From Oscillospiraceae bacterium (lineage in GTDB: Bacteria > Bacillota > Clostridia > Oscillospirales > Oscillospiraceae), in the NCBI GenBank assembly GCA_015068035.1, contig SVLI01000003.1, forward strand, positions 124,001-188,000: a stretch of DNA of 64,000 bases. The letters are read 5' to 3'. Position 1 is the stretch's first letter; each line of letters begins with the position of its first letter. This document shows positions 8,480-16,483 of the stretch, piece after piece. Both the position numbers and the translations under genes were made by a program. Below the pieces are notes generated by a model. The model saw only the letters and a list, made by a program, of their open reading frames with translations, did no database searches and was not told the DNA's origin.

Positions 8480-9253
8480 ATGCAAAAGATAAGGCTTATC
8501 ATCTCCGGCTGCAACGGTCGCATGGGGCAGGCCATCACCCGCCTGTGCGAACAGACGTCTGATATAGAAATCGTCGCCGGGCTTGATGTGATTACGGAGA
8601 AGCGAAATGGATACCCCGTTTTCGCCGATCCTATGGAGTGCCAAATTGCCGCGGATGTGTTGATTGACTTCTCCAATGCCACCCTGCTCGATCAGCTCCT
8701 CCCCTATTGCCTGCAAAGAAAGCTGCCAGCTGTGATCTGCACAACCGGCCACTCACCGGAGCAGCTGAACGCTTTGGAGTCAGCTTCAAAGAAGCTTCCG
8801 TTGTTCAGAAGCGGAAATATGTCGCTTGGTATTAATCTCATCACGATTCTGTTGAGAAAAGCCGCTGCTGTGCTTGGCGAAAACTTTGACGTGGAAATTG
8901 TGGAAAAGCATCATCACGGCAAAATGGACGCCCCCAGCGGAACGGCGATCATGCTTGCTGACGCAGTGCGCGAAGGCCTCAGCTATGAGCCGGAATATGT
9001 TTACGAGCGGCAAAGTGTTCGCCAGCCGCGTGGCAAACAGGAAATCGGAATTTCCGCTGTGCGCGGCGGCACAATCGTCGGCGAACACGAAGTCTTGTTT
9101 TGCGGACAGGATGAGGTTATCACCTTCAAGCACACGGCATATTCGCGTGAAATTTTTGCAAACGGTGCAATCACCGCTGCCAGATTCCTCTCTAAAGTGA
9201 ACGCGCCAGGGCTGTATGACATGAACGATGCCCTCTCCGATATTCTTGCGTAG
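8480..9253 (+). CDS. dapB: 4-hydroxy-tetrahydrodipicolinate reductase
   Basis: A 257-aa NAD(P)H-dependent reductase that makes tetrahydrodipicolinate. It has the N-terminal nucleotide motif (SGCNGRMGQAI) and the substrate/active-site motif EKHHHGKMDAPSGTA. The ATG at 8480 lies 10 nt after the dapA stop. An in-frame codon 39 nt upstream lies inside dapA and lacks family similarity. An intrinsic terminator follows. The later dap genes are not in this window. Confidence 0.96.
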   Translation: MQKIRLIISGCNGRMGQAITRLCEQTSDIEIVAGLDVITEKRNGYPVFADPMECQIAADVLIDFSNATLLDQLLPYCLQRKLPAVICTTGHSPEQLNALESASKKLPLFRSGNMSLGINLITILLRKAAAVLGENFDVEIVEKHHHGKMDAPSGTAIMLADAVREGLSYEPEYVYERQSVRQPRGKQEIGISAVRGGTIVGEHEVLFCGQDEVITFKHTAYSREIFANGAITAARFLSKVNAPGLYDMNDALSDILA

Positions 9254-9265
9254 TGAATCATAATA

Positions 9266-9301
9266 AAAGACGGCTTGCCGAATTTGGCAGCCGTCTTTTT
9301 T
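9266..9301 (+). terminator. Intrinsic terminator after dapB
   Basis: Stem AGACGGC-TGCC / GGCA-GCCGTCT with one bulged base, followed by six T. Confidence 0.85.
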
Positions 9302-9383
9302 GCTATAAAAATGTTTTAGGTCAAAGCATTGAAAACGAAGAAAATATGTGGCAAACTGTATACTATAAAGTGAGGGATTTGCC

Positions 9384-10439
9384 ATGAACGAACTTACCCA
9401 AGCCATCCAAAGCATCTATGAACCTGATGACGAACCTGTCATCGGTGTGAGCGGAGGCTGCATACAGTTTTTCAATAACGCGGCGCTTCGTCTGTTCCCA
9501 AATATTTCCGTTGGAACCAAAGCGTCTATCATCCTGCCACCTTCATTCCTCGACAGCAACAATACGCTCTATGTCAGCACAGCAAATATACGGCAGCAGT
9601 CCGTTAGTGCAACAGGCGTATGGTATAGTGGCCTGCTCCTGCTGAGATTACATATTGCGGAAAATCGTTATCAGTTCTCAAGTGACGCTTTTCTCAGCAA
9701 ATATCGTTATGAGCTCGGGATCCTGCGCATTGCGCTTGATCAGCTCAGCAAAGCCGGGAATATGGACACTACTGTCTATTCCGTCATGCAACACAGTTAT
9801 TATAAACTCTTGCGGCTTTGCGAGAACCTCGCACTTGCTTCAGACCTGTCCGAGAATAAGCTTGTCTACAAGCCCGAACTCATTGGCATCAAAGCATGGC
9901 TGACCTCACTGATTGAGGCGATTAACAAGGCTGCATCTAGCCTACGAATTGCCGTTGAGCTGCGCTGTGATATAAGCGAAGAACATTTTTATGGCGATCC
10001 GAAGTTAATGGAGCAAATGCTGCTGAATGTAATTACAAACAGCATCCAACATTCAAAGCCGGAAAGCAAGATTTCGCTTCGCGTCAGCAACGTGAATAAA
10101 AATCTGCGCTTTGTTCTGGATGACAAAGGAAGCGGCTTTACAACCGAACAGTTCGGCAATTTGTTTCAGCGGCACTGCAATGAGGCCTATAACGGAAGCG
10201 GAATGGGGCTGTATATTGCCTGGGGTATCGCCGAAATGCACGGCGGTTCCGTGAGCATTTCCAACCACAGTCGTGTCGGTTCCCGCGTTGTCATTCACCT
10301 GCCGGAGAATCAGCATCCGCTCAAACTGCATTCTCCGAAGCTGCATTATGGCCGTGACGAATCATTGGAGATCTACAGCCGCGTTGTCACTTCTCTGGCA
10401 GACGATCTGCCGCATGAAATATTCAGCGAACGTATTTAG
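9384..10439 (+). CDS. Histidine-kinase-like ATPase lacking the phosphoacceptor His
   Basis: A 351-aa protein with no membrane segment. Residues 1-100 look PAS-like (VSGGCIQFFNNAALRLFPN). Residues 102-165 resemble the dimerisation/phosphoacceptor helices of sensor kinases (KLLRLCENLA near 141-150), but where H-E-L is expected the sequence reads Tyr109-Glu-Leu. The ATP-binding domain is intact: N box (Asn215, Asn219), G1 DDKGSG (246-251) and G2 GSGMG (271-275). It may be a degenerate kinase acting as an ATP sensor, or a kinase on another residue. No response regulator is adjacent. Its stop overlaps the convergent tatD stop by 4 nt. Confidence 0.75.
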   Translation: MNELTQAIQSIYEPDDEPVIGVSGGCIQFFNNAALRLFPNISVGTKASIILPPSFLDSNNTLYVSTANIRQQSVSATGVWYSGLLLLRLHIAENRYQFSSDAFLSKYRYELGILRIALDQLSKAGNMDTTVYSVMQHSYYKLLRLCENLALASDLSENKLVYKPELIGIKAWLTSLIEAINKAASSLRIAVELRCDISEEHFYGDPKLMEQMLLNVITNSIQHSKPESKISLRVSNVNKNLRFVLDDKGSGFTTEQFGNLFQRHCNEAYNGSGMGLYIAWGIAEMHGGSVSISNHSRVGSRVVIHLPENQHPLKLHSPKLHYGRDESLEIYSRVVTSLADDLPHEIFSERI

Positions 10440-11200
10440 GAAAGGCCAAAAAAGCGCATGCCGTTTTCGCGCGTGATTCGCGCCACTTCCTGAACAGAAA
10501 TGCCCTTTATGTCTGCAATCGTTTGCGCGATATAAGGCAGATTGGAAGAATCATTCCGCTTGCCTCTGTTCGGAACAGGCGCGAGATAAGGCGAGTCCGT
10601 TTCAAGCATGATTCGGTCCATCGGCGTTATCCGGATAACCTCCAGAGCTTTCTTTGCATTCTTGAATGTGATCACGCCCGTGAAGCTTAAATACCAGCCA
10701 AGCTTCAGAATCTCACGCGCCATCTCCGCACTTCCGGAATAGCAATGAAACACGCCCCTTGTGCCTTTTGCCTCTTGAACAAGTTCCAGGCAATCGGCAT
10801 GCGCATCCCGATCATGAATGATCACCGGAAGATCCAGTTCTTTTGCCAGCTCCAGTTGCTTGCGAAAAACAGAAATCTGGATTTCTTTTGACGGACCGTC
10901 ATCATAATGATAATCCAGCCCAATTTCGCCAATGGCAAGCACCTTTTCGTGCTTTGCCCATTCCCGCAAGGCAACCTCGCTCTGCACATCCCACTTGTCC
11001 GCATCTTGAGGATGCCAGCCGACCGCTGCATAGACATGGGGATATTTTTCTGCAAGGCGAACCGCAGCAAGCGAACTATCATAGCTGCAGCCGGGATTTA
11101 CAACCAATGAAACGCACTTTTCCGGCAACGCAGCAAGCAGTTCGTCCCTGTCTGAATCAAAAGCATCATCATCGTAATGTGCATGTGTGTCAAAAAACAT
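10436..11200 (-). CDS. tatD: TatD-family metal-dependent hydrolase (DNase)
   Basis: A 254-aa amidohydrolase-fold protein with the TatD metal ligands FDTHAHYDD (HxH), GEIGLDYHYD, a conserved IHDRDAH, FHCYSGS and ETDSPYLAP. TatD proteins are Mg-dependent 3'-5' DNases with roles in DNA repair or fragment turnover; the clostridial protein's role is assumed. The length is normal. It ends against the kinase-like gene, overlapping by 4 nt. Confidence 0.93.
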   Translation of the reverse strand: MFFDTHAHYDDDAFDSDRDELLAALPEKCVSLVVNPGCSYDSSLAAVRLAEKYPHVYAAVGWHPQDADKWDVQSEVALREWAKHEKVLAIGEIGLDYHYDDGPSKEIQISVFRKQLELAKELDLPVIIHDRDAHADCLELVQEAKGTRGVFHCYSGSAEMAREILKLGWYLSFTGVITFKNAKKALEVIRITPMDRIMLETDSPYLAPVPNRGKRNDSSNLPYIAQTIADIKGISVQEVARITRENGMRFFGLS

Positions 11201-11227
11201 AATTTCCCTCTATCTTTCTATTTCCGC

Positions 11228-11264
11228 AAAGGCCTGCTTCACTGTAACGAAGCAGGCCTTTTTT
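11228..11264. terminator. Hairpin between mntP and tatD
   Basis: A perfect 13-bp stem (11228-11240 with 11249-11261) and an 8-nt loop. It follows mntP on the minus strand but has only three T there; the T-run is better on the plus strand. Likely an intrinsic terminator for mntP. Confidence 0.6.
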
Positions 11265-11276
11265 ATAATACTGCAA

Positions 11277-11852
11277 TCAGAAGTTAATAACGCCAAGATG
11301 CTCTAAAAGGATCTTAATGCCAAGCAAAATAAGGATCGCTCCGCCGACAAATTCCGCGCGTGATTTATAACGCGTTCCGAACACGCTACCAATCTTGACA
11401 CCGGCTGCCGAAAGCCCGAATGTGATCAAGCCAATCAGCAATACCGCAAGAAGAATGTTTACCTTCAAAAATGCGAATGTAATGCCAACCGCGAGCGCAT
11501 CTATACTCGTTGCAAGTGCCATAAGGAGCATGGACTTAAACCCAAGGCAGGAGCAGGAATCCGACTCTTTCTCCTCATCTTTGCTCAGCGCCTCCTTTAT
11601 CATGTTTGCGCCGATCAGCCCGAGCAGCACGAACGCGATCCAATGGTCAAAGCGAGAAATATATTCCGAAAAATTAACACCAAGAAAATAGCCAATCAGG
11701 GGCATCAGCGCTTGAAATCCGCCAAACCACAAGCCAACAATTGCAGAATCGCGCAGCCTTGTGCGTCCAAGCGAAAGGCCCTTGCACACAGAAACGGCAA
11801 AGGCATCCATTGCCAGGCCTATCGCCAAAATAAACAGCTCAACAGCGCTCAT
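11277..11852 (-). CDS. mntP: Putative manganese efflux pump MntP
   Basis: A 191-aa polytopic membrane protein with about six hydrophobic segments, matching MntP (DUF204) in length. Typical motifs with intramembrane acidic residues are visible: [17 protein letters not shown] near the start and [14 protein letters not shown] past the middle. MntP exports excess Mn(II). A yybP-ykoY manganese riboswitch often precedes such genes; I could not see one in the 113 nt upstream. It lies downstream of spmB on the same strand and may be partly cotranscribed. Confidence 0.92.
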   Translation of the reverse strand: MSAVELFILAIGLAMDAFAVSVCKGLSLGRTRLRDSAIVGLWFGGFQALMPLIGYFLGVNFSEYISRFDHWIAFVLLGLIGANMIKEALSKDEEKESDSCSCLGFKSMLLMALATSIDALAVGITFAFLKVNILLAVLLIGLITFGLSAAGVKIGSVFGTRYKSRAEFVGGAILILLGIKILLEHLGVINF

Positions 11853-11965
11853 AATGTCTCCTTAGCATTTATATCTACAGTCATAATGTTATTGCGTTTC
11901 TCATCTCACGAAGAGAAATTTCAGCTCGTTATTTTACCATATATCATCATATTTTGGCAATATAT

Positions 11966-12487
11966 TTACGCCCAAAAGCATTTCGATATCCAAGCTGCCG
12001 CAAGGAAGCCTGCAAGATCAGCACATAGCGCCGCAGGAATCGCATGTCGGCACTTTTTGTTACCGGCAGCACCAAAATATACCGACATCACATAAAATGT
12101 TGTCTCAGTCGCACCCATCATTACTGCAGCAGTTCTTCCCACGAGGCTGTCAACGCCATGATTCTCAATCATCTCAGTTGCAACAGACAATGCTCCACTT
12201 CCGGAAACAGGGCGAAGAAGCATCAACGGTGCGCATTCTGCCGGGATACCAAGGCGCGTAAATACGGGCGCTAGCACATTGGCTAATGCATCCAACGCGC
12301 CGCACGCGCGCAGCATATAGATTGCAGGGAAAAGCACAAGCAGCGAAGGGAATATGTTCGCAACGGTTCTTAATCCACCTTTCGCGCCCTCGACAAGCGC
12401 AGAAAATACATCAACCTTCCCGCTCAGCGCGTAAATCGCCGTCCCAAGAAGGATCAGCGGCACAACAAGTGAAAGGGCGTTGCTCAT
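11966..12487 (-). CDS. spmB: Spore maturation protein B
   Basis: A 173-aa membrane protein of the nucleoside-recognition (Gate) family with several hydrophobic segments. It has the SpmB-type central sequence LLRPVSGSGALSVATEMI and a C-terminal helix region. In Bacillus, SpmA and SpmB act in the mother cell and are needed for full spore core dehydration; the biochemical activity is not established. It overlaps spmA by an ATGA junction, so the two are translationally coupled. Confidence 0.9.
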   Translation of the reverse strand: MSNALSLVVPLILLGTAIYALSGKVDVFSALVEGAKGGLRTVANIFPSLLVLFPAIYMLRACGALDALANVLAPVFTRLGIPAECAPLMLLRPVSGSGALSVATEMIENHGVDSLVGRTAAVMMGATETTFYVMSVYFGAAGNKKCRHAIPAALCADLAGFLAAAWISKCFWA

Positions 12488-13050
12488 TCCCGTTTCCCAG
12501 CAAGGAAAAATTCCGCAAGGAGCCCGACGAAAACAGAGACCACCGAGCTAATCCATACAGCCGGCAAAATATCAAAAGCATGTTCCGCTCCCGCAGCAGC
12601 CCGCACTGCAGCTATCGTAGTTGGAATAAGCTGGATGGAGGCTGTATTCAGAACGACAAGGCGGCTCAGTTCCCTACTGTCTCCACCGAGTCGCAAAATT
12701 CCTTGAGCTGCCTCAATTCCTGCCGGAGTTGCAGCATTGCCAAGTCCGAGCAGATTGGCAGACATGTTTTCAGCAAGGCACTCCTTCGTTTTTTCGTCTC
12801 GACTTGCGCGCGGAAACAGGAATTTCAAAACCGGAGACAACAGGCCTGCAAGCTTCGTTGCAAGGCCGCTTTGGCGCATGAGCTCCATAACACCGCTCCA
12901 AAGGCAGATAATTCCTCCGGTTGAAATGCAGAAGCGAACAGCGGCTGACGCACCCTCAATTGCAGAATCCGAAAGCGCTGACGCATTGCCGCTAAGTGTG
13001 CCAAATACAACAGCAATCAGGATAAACCCTGTCCAAATCCATGCCATCAT
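12484..13050 (-). CDS. spmA: Spore maturation protein A
   Basis: A 188-aa membrane protein with the Gate-domain signature LLGLGNAATPAGIEAA and NTASIQLIPTT. It is the partner of spmB. The open frame extends 414 bases further upstream, through the divergent AbrB-type gene, but the family N-terminus MMAWIWTGFILIAVVFG starts at 13050, with GGGAGGG 8 nt upstream. A sigma-E-like promoter precedes it, consistent with mother-cell expression. Confidence 0.92.
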   Translation of the reverse strand: MMAWIWTGFILIAVVFGTLSGNASALSDSAIEGASAAVRFCISTGGIICLWSGVMELMRQSGLATKLAGLLSPVLKFLFPRASRDEKTKECLAENMSANLLGLGNAATPAGIEAAQGILRLGGDSRELSRLVVLNTASIQLIPTTIAAVRAAAGAEHAFDILPAVWISSVVSVFVGLLAEFFLAGKRE

Positions 13051-13085
13051 AGCAAACCCTCCCTCGTGAATAACGCTCTTTTTCA

Positions 13086-13114
13086 TATGTATCGGTGCAA
13101 CGCATGGATTATGC
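13086..13114 (-). promoter_or_regulatory. Possible sigma-E promoter of spmA-spmB
   Basis: On the minus strand, -35-like GCATAAT (13114-13108), a 14-nt spacer and -10-like GATACATA (13093-13086). This fits the sigma-E consensus (KMATATT-14-CATACAMT) only in part. Confidence 0.4.
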
Positions 13115-13121
13115 TGAGGAA

Positions 13122-13150
13122 TTGACAATTCAAGGCGCATTCGATATAGT
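13122..13150 (+). promoter_or_regulatory. Sigma-A promoter of the AbrB-type gene
   Basis: TTGACA (13122-13127), a 17-nt spacer and TATAGT (13145-13150), about 35 nt before the start codon. Confidence 0.75.
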
Positions 13151-13185
13151 GTGAGAGAAAATGAAAACACAGGAGGCGTGCTGAG

Positions 13186-13425
13186 TTGAAATCCACCGGC
13201 ATCATCCGCAGAATTGACGAACTCGGGCGAGTTGTGATTCCAATCGAGCTGAGACGGGCATTGGATATTGGTGAGAAAGACGCGCTTGAGATTTACACAG
13301 AGTCTGATCGAATCATTCTTACCAAACACCAAAGCGTTTGTGTCTTCTGCGGGAACGCGGATGAGGTCCGCCCATACAAGGGCAAGTATATTTGTTCGGA
13401 ATGTATCCGGGAACTGAATAAATAG
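13186..13425 (+). CDS. AbrB-type transition regulator with Cys4 tail
   Basis: A 79-aa protein. Residues 1-47 are a SpoVT/AbrB swapped-hairpin DNA-binding domain (STGIIRRIDELGRVVIPIEL), highly similar to AbrB/Abh. The C-terminus has Cys52-x2-Cys55 and Cys70-x2-Cys73, a likely zinc-binding knuckle in place of the usual dimerisation tail. It starts with TTG at 13186, with AGGAGG 9 nt upstream. AbrB proteins repress stationary-phase and sporulation genes. Its divergent position next to spmA, with facing promoters, suggests possible local control, which is inference. Confidence 0.85.
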   Translation: MKSTGIIRRIDELGRVVIPIELRRALDIGEKDALEIYTESDRIILTKHQSVCVFCGNADEVRPYKGKYICSECIRELNK

Positions 13426-13433
13426 AAAACAGC

Positions 13434-13474
13434 AAAAAGGACATGCGCCACGAATTCTTCGCATGTCCTTTTTT
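13434..13474. terminator. Bidirectional intrinsic terminator
   Basis: A perfect 14-bp stem (AAAAAGGACATGCG and its complement) with a 12-nt loop between convergent genes. T-runs occur on both strands. Confidence 0.85.
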
Positions 13475-13489
13475 ATTTATGTTTTTGCT

Positions 13490-14044
13490 TTACATCGGTG
13501 TACCGTCAGAATGGAAAAGCGGCAGCTCCGCCAGATAGATGATGTCATCTCTGTTCTTCGCCGCGCCTTCAGCCAGAATGGCCATTCTTCCGGCTACGAT
13601 GCCTCCTGCGCGGAGCACCAATTCCTCCATCGCACGAAGACTTTCGCCCGTTGAAATCACATCGTCCAGAATCAGCATTCTCTTTCCGCAGATCATATCT
13701 GCATCCGTCTGATCAATGACAAGCGTTTGTTCTCCCGCCGTCGTGATCGACTGCACATTCACAGAGAAAACGCCAGTCATGTAAGCTTTTGCTTTCTTTC
13801 GCGCGAGGAAATACTGATTGGCCCCGCTCTGCCGCGCCATCTCATAGAGCAGCGGGATCGCTTTTGCTTCGGGCGCGATCAGATAGTCGTAATCCGGCGC
13901 GATCTTCAGCAGCTCTGCTGCGCAGTGCACAGTCAGCTCCACGTCACCGAAAATGACGAAAGCGCCGATCGAGAGCTCATCGTTCACCTTGCAAATCGGA
14001 AGAGAACGCTTCAAGCCGGCTATGTCAATGTCGTAAGTAAGCAT
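13490..14044 (-). CDS. Phosphoribosyltransferase-family protein, Apt-like
   Basis: A 184-aa type I phosphoribosyltransferase fold with the PRPP-binding motif MLILDDVISTGESL. The N-terminal half resembles adenine/xanthine phosphoribosyltransferases (IGAFVIFGDVE, DYDYLIAPEAKAIPL, ARKKAKAYM). The likely reaction is transfer of a purine base to PRPP, but the substrate cannot be assigned from sequence. It lies 85 nt downstream of the UroD-family gene on the same strand and may share its promoter. Confidence 0.75.
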   Translation of the reverse strand: MLTYDIDIAGLKRSLPICKVNDELSIGAFVIFGDVELTVHCAAELLKIAPDYDYLIAPEAKAIPLLYEMARQSGANQYFLARKKAKAYMTGVFSVNVQSITTAGEQTLVIDQTDADMICGKRMLILDDVISTGESLRAMEELVLRAGGIVAGRMAILAEGAAKNRDDIIYLAELPLFHSDGTPM

Positions 14045-14129
14045 GATAATCCTCCTGCAGAAATCAAATATTCCGCTGTTATTATACCAAATTTCGCGAC
14101 AGGCTCATGCCGCGCAGACGGGATGCTTC

Positions 14130-15122
14130 TCAGAACATCTCCTTGCTCATCTTGTCAATGCACTTGACAATCTCATCATAGACGCCGGGATAATTGCTGG
14201 CCGGGCCTCCGGCGGTCATGCAGGGGATGAAGTAATGCTTGCCATTGGTTTCACAGGCGCGGCGCACCTCGCGCTCGATCAGCTCGGGAGTCCAGTCCGG
14301 AATGTCCAGAACGCCGTTGTTGAGATCGCCCATAAAGGAGATCTGCCCACCGTATTTCTTCACGAGTTCGGGAACATTATTGGTGCTCAGGCAGCCCTGC
14401 CAGATGTCGATGCCAATGTCAATCATATGCGGAACGAGGTTCGCGCAGTAAGAGTCGGCATGATGCACGATGAGCTCCACGCCGCCTTCGCGCCACGCGC
14501 CATAGACGCGCTTATAAATCGGAACCATGAATTCCTCAAACATCTCCGGAGACATGAAACTGGAAATCTGGCTGCCCCAGTCATCATGATGCAACATCGC
14601 ATCGGGCTTGAGGTAGTGGCAGACGCGCTCGGCATAGGCAACTTCCCAGTCCGCGATGTAGTTGAGCAGAGCCTTGTATTCCTCCGGCTCCGTGTACATG
14701 GCAATCATGGCATCTTCCATGCCCATCAGATAGTGGCTGCGCTCAAACATGCCGGGTGCGACCATAGCCGTGACAAACACTTCATTGCGATCAATGGGGT
14801 CAACAAATTTTTCCTTGACCTCTTTCCACTGCTCTGCCGGGTAATCAAGATTCGGCGCCTTGACGATCTCACGCCACTTGGTGATATCCTTGACCAGTTT
14901 GTGCTCATCGTCAAGCAGCGGGAACGGTCCGGGCACGTGTGCCGGGAACTGATGGGTAACACCCCAGTCATCTTGAACGGGCTCGCCGCCGCGAAGCGGA
15001 CGAAGACGCTTTCCGCTGCTAGGTGTTGCAAAAATCATAGACAGATACTCAAACTGGTTGACAAAGCGATCCGGATTTCCGCCATGAATCGTCTCAAGCA
15101 GGTTTTGTCTCTTGGTAAGCAT
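14130..15122 (-). CDS. Uroporphyrinogen decarboxylase-family protein
   Basis: A 330-aa TIM-barrel protein of the URO-D superfamily. Clostridial members of this branch are usually cobamide-dependent methyltransferases or related enzymes rather than heme-pathway decarboxylases. Family-like segments include PDRFVNQFEYL near the N-terminus, MLHHDDWGSQ, and LIVHHADSYCANLVP followed by DIGIDIWQGC. No corrinoid protein or heme genes lie nearby, so the substrate is unknown. AGGAGG is 7 nt upstream of the ATG, and a sigma-A promoter lies about 50 nt further up. Confidence 0.75.
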   Translation of the reverse strand: MLTKRQNLLETIHGGNPDRFVNQFEYLSMIFATPSSGKRLRPLRGGEPVQDDWGVTHQFPAHVPGPFPLLDDEHKLVKDITKWREIVKAPNLDYPAEQWKEVKEKFVDPIDRNEVFVTAMVAPGMFERSHYLMGMEDAMIAMYTEPEEYKALLNYIADWEVAYAERVCHYLKPDAMLHHDDWGSQISSFMSPEMFEEFMVPIYKRVYGAWREGGVELIVHHADSYCANLVPHMIDIGIDIWQGCLSTNNVPELVKKYGGQISFMGDLNNGVLDIPDWTPELIEREVRRACETNGKHYFIPCMTAGGPASNYPGVYDEIVKCIDKMSKEMF

Positions 15123-15176
15123 GAAAGTTCCTCCTATAATTAATTTGCAAATTATTCCACACGCAATAACAAATAT

Positions 15177-15206
15177 ATTCTATCTCAGCAAAGGGAGGAA
15201 AGTCAA
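15177..15206 (-). promoter_or_regulatory. Sigma-A promoter of the UroD-family gene
   Basis: On the minus strand, TTGACT (15206-15201), an 18-nt spacer and TAGAAT (15182-15177). Confidence 0.7.
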
Positions 15207-15267
15207 CCGCAAAATGCCTATATGCTCATGAAGCTTCTCAAGGACATGCAGAAATGTAAAATCATGC

Positions 15268-15296
15268 TTGCTCTGTCCTGTCAGGTGTGTTATCAT
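15268..15296 (+). promoter_or_regulatory. Promoter of the exonuclease gene
   Basis: TTGCTC (15268-15273), a 17-nt spacer and TATCAT (15291-15296). The match to sigma-A is moderate. A palindrome follows immediately after the predicted start site. Confidence 0.5.
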
Positions 15297-15313
15297 AACT
15301 ATGTATGAGTTAT

Positions 15314-15329
15314 GTGTCAACATTGACAC
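15314..15329. promoter_or_regulatory. 16-bp palindrome, possible operator
   Basis: GTGTCAA-CA-TTGACAC, a perfect inverted repeat about 18 nt downstream of the predicted -10 and 20 nt before the start codon. This is a typical place for a repressor site. Confidence 0.4.
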
Positions 15330-15348
15330 GAGAGGAAGTAATATTCGG

Positions 15349-16335
15349 ATGCACTACATCGTTCTGGATTTGGAATGGAATCAGGCCATGAGCTCCAAGT
15401 CCTCCATTTTCAATCATCTGCCCTTTCATCTGCGTGGTGAAATCATTCAGATCGGCGCGGTAAAACTCACGGAGGATATGCTGCCGGCAGAGGAATTTCA
15501 GGTTGACGTTCGGCCTGTTTATTTCCGCAAGATCCACACCAAGGTCAAAAAACTGACCGGTTTTGATGCAGAACGGCTGGAAAAGGGGCTCCTCTTCACG
15601 GAAGCTATGGAGCGTTTTCGCACTTGGTGCGGTGACGACTGCACTTTCATGACCTGGGGCAATGATGACCGCGGCATCATGGAACAGAACATCATGCTGC
15701 ACGATCTGGATTGGGACTGGATTCATGATTGGATCAATTTGCAGCTTATCTACAGTCTGCAGACCGAAAGTGACAAGAACCAGAAAGCATTGTCCGCCGC
15801 GATGGAGCATTTTGGCATTGAACAGACCCGCGTGGCGCACGACGCGCTTGGAGATGCCTATAACACGGCCCTTGTCGCTTCGCATATGGATATGACAGCC
15901 GGTATTTCCCAGTATAAAGAAGCGCAGAAGATGCTTGCGCTCCGTGCGCAGGAGCGTCAGGAGCGTCGCGAAAGCAATGCACTTCGTCCGCATCCGATTG
16001 ATCAGTCCAGTTTTGAGGAATACCACGAGCGCACAGAGGTTTTTGAGGACAGAGAAGTTACGGCGCCCCCCTGCCCCATCTGCGGCACAGAAATGGATTT
16101 CTCCCGTTGGGTCAACCAGGGTGATCACCGTTACATGGCGCTGAGCAAATGCGCGGATCACGGCTCGTTTCTTGTGCGGCTGAAGCTTCGCAAAAACGAA
16201 TTGGGCCTTTGGTCTGCCTCTCGTCTGATCTATCGTGCGGATGACGAGCTGGAGCGCTATTACAAAGAGAAAGCCAGTTCCACGCGGCGCAGACGCCACA
16301 GGAGTCGTCACTCCAGAAACGCCAAGAAGAATTAA
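15349..16335 (+). CDS. DEDDh 3'-5' exonuclease with C-terminal Cys motif
   Basis: A 328-aa protein. Residues 1-180 form a DnaQ-type exonuclease domain with acidic residues Asp7 and Glu9 (VLDLEW), Asp106/Asp107 (WGNDDRG), His164 and Asp169 (HDALGDA). It resembles the KapD/ERI1-like branch. A C-terminal region has CPICG and a later Cys/His pair (SKCADHG) that may bind zinc, and the last 15 residues are Arg-rich, suggesting nucleic-acid contact. The ATG at 15349 follows GAGAGGAAG. RNA or DNA substrate cannot be told. It appears monocistronic, with its own promoter and terminator. Confidence 0.85.
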   Translation: MHYIVLDLEWNQAMSSKSSIFNHLPFHLRGEIIQIGAVKLTEDMLPAEEFQVDVRPVYFRKIHTKVKKLTGFDAERLEKGLLFTEAMERFRTWCGDDCTFMTWGNDDRGIMEQNIMLHDLDWDWIHDWINLQLIYSLQTESDKNQKALSAAMEHFGIEQTRVAHDALGDAYNTALVASHMDMTAGISQYKEAQKMLALRAQERQERRESNALRPHPIDQSSFEEYHERTEVFEDREVTAPPCPICGTEMDFSRWVNQGDHRYMALSKCADHGSFLVRLKLRKNELGLWSASRLIYRADDELERYYKEKASSTRRRRHRSRHSRNAKKN

Positions 16336-16382
16336 GTATTAATAACATCCGGATCATATGGGCGGAAGTCCTAAACAGTATC

Positions 16383-16420
16383 AGTCCCGGCAGATTCTGC
16401 CGGGACTGTTCTTGTTTTTT
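16383..16420 (+). terminator. Intrinsic terminator of the exonuclease gene
   Basis: A perfect 10-bp GC-rich stem (16383-16392 with 16398-16407) with a 5-nt loop, then a T-rich tract. Confidence 0.85.
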
Positions 16421-16439
16421 TACAGCTATGTGATAAAAT
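16412..16439 (+). promoter_or_regulatory. Possible promoter of the nucleotidyltransferase gene
   Basis: TTGTTT (16412-16417), a 16-nt spacer and TAAAAT (16434-16439). The -35 lies in the T-run of the previous terminator. Confidence 0.45.
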
Positions 16440-16483
16440 AAACAAAGCAATCAGGATTACTTAATTTTGACAGTGAGGCAGCA

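Noticed and set aside
11853-11965. yybP-ykoY manganese riboswitch before mntP
   Set aside because: The 113 nt are too short and lack the conserved riboswitch elements.
12484-13464. Long N-terminal extension of SpmA
   Set aside because: It runs through the divergent AbrB-type gene, whereas a good ribosome binding site precedes the conserved start at 13050.
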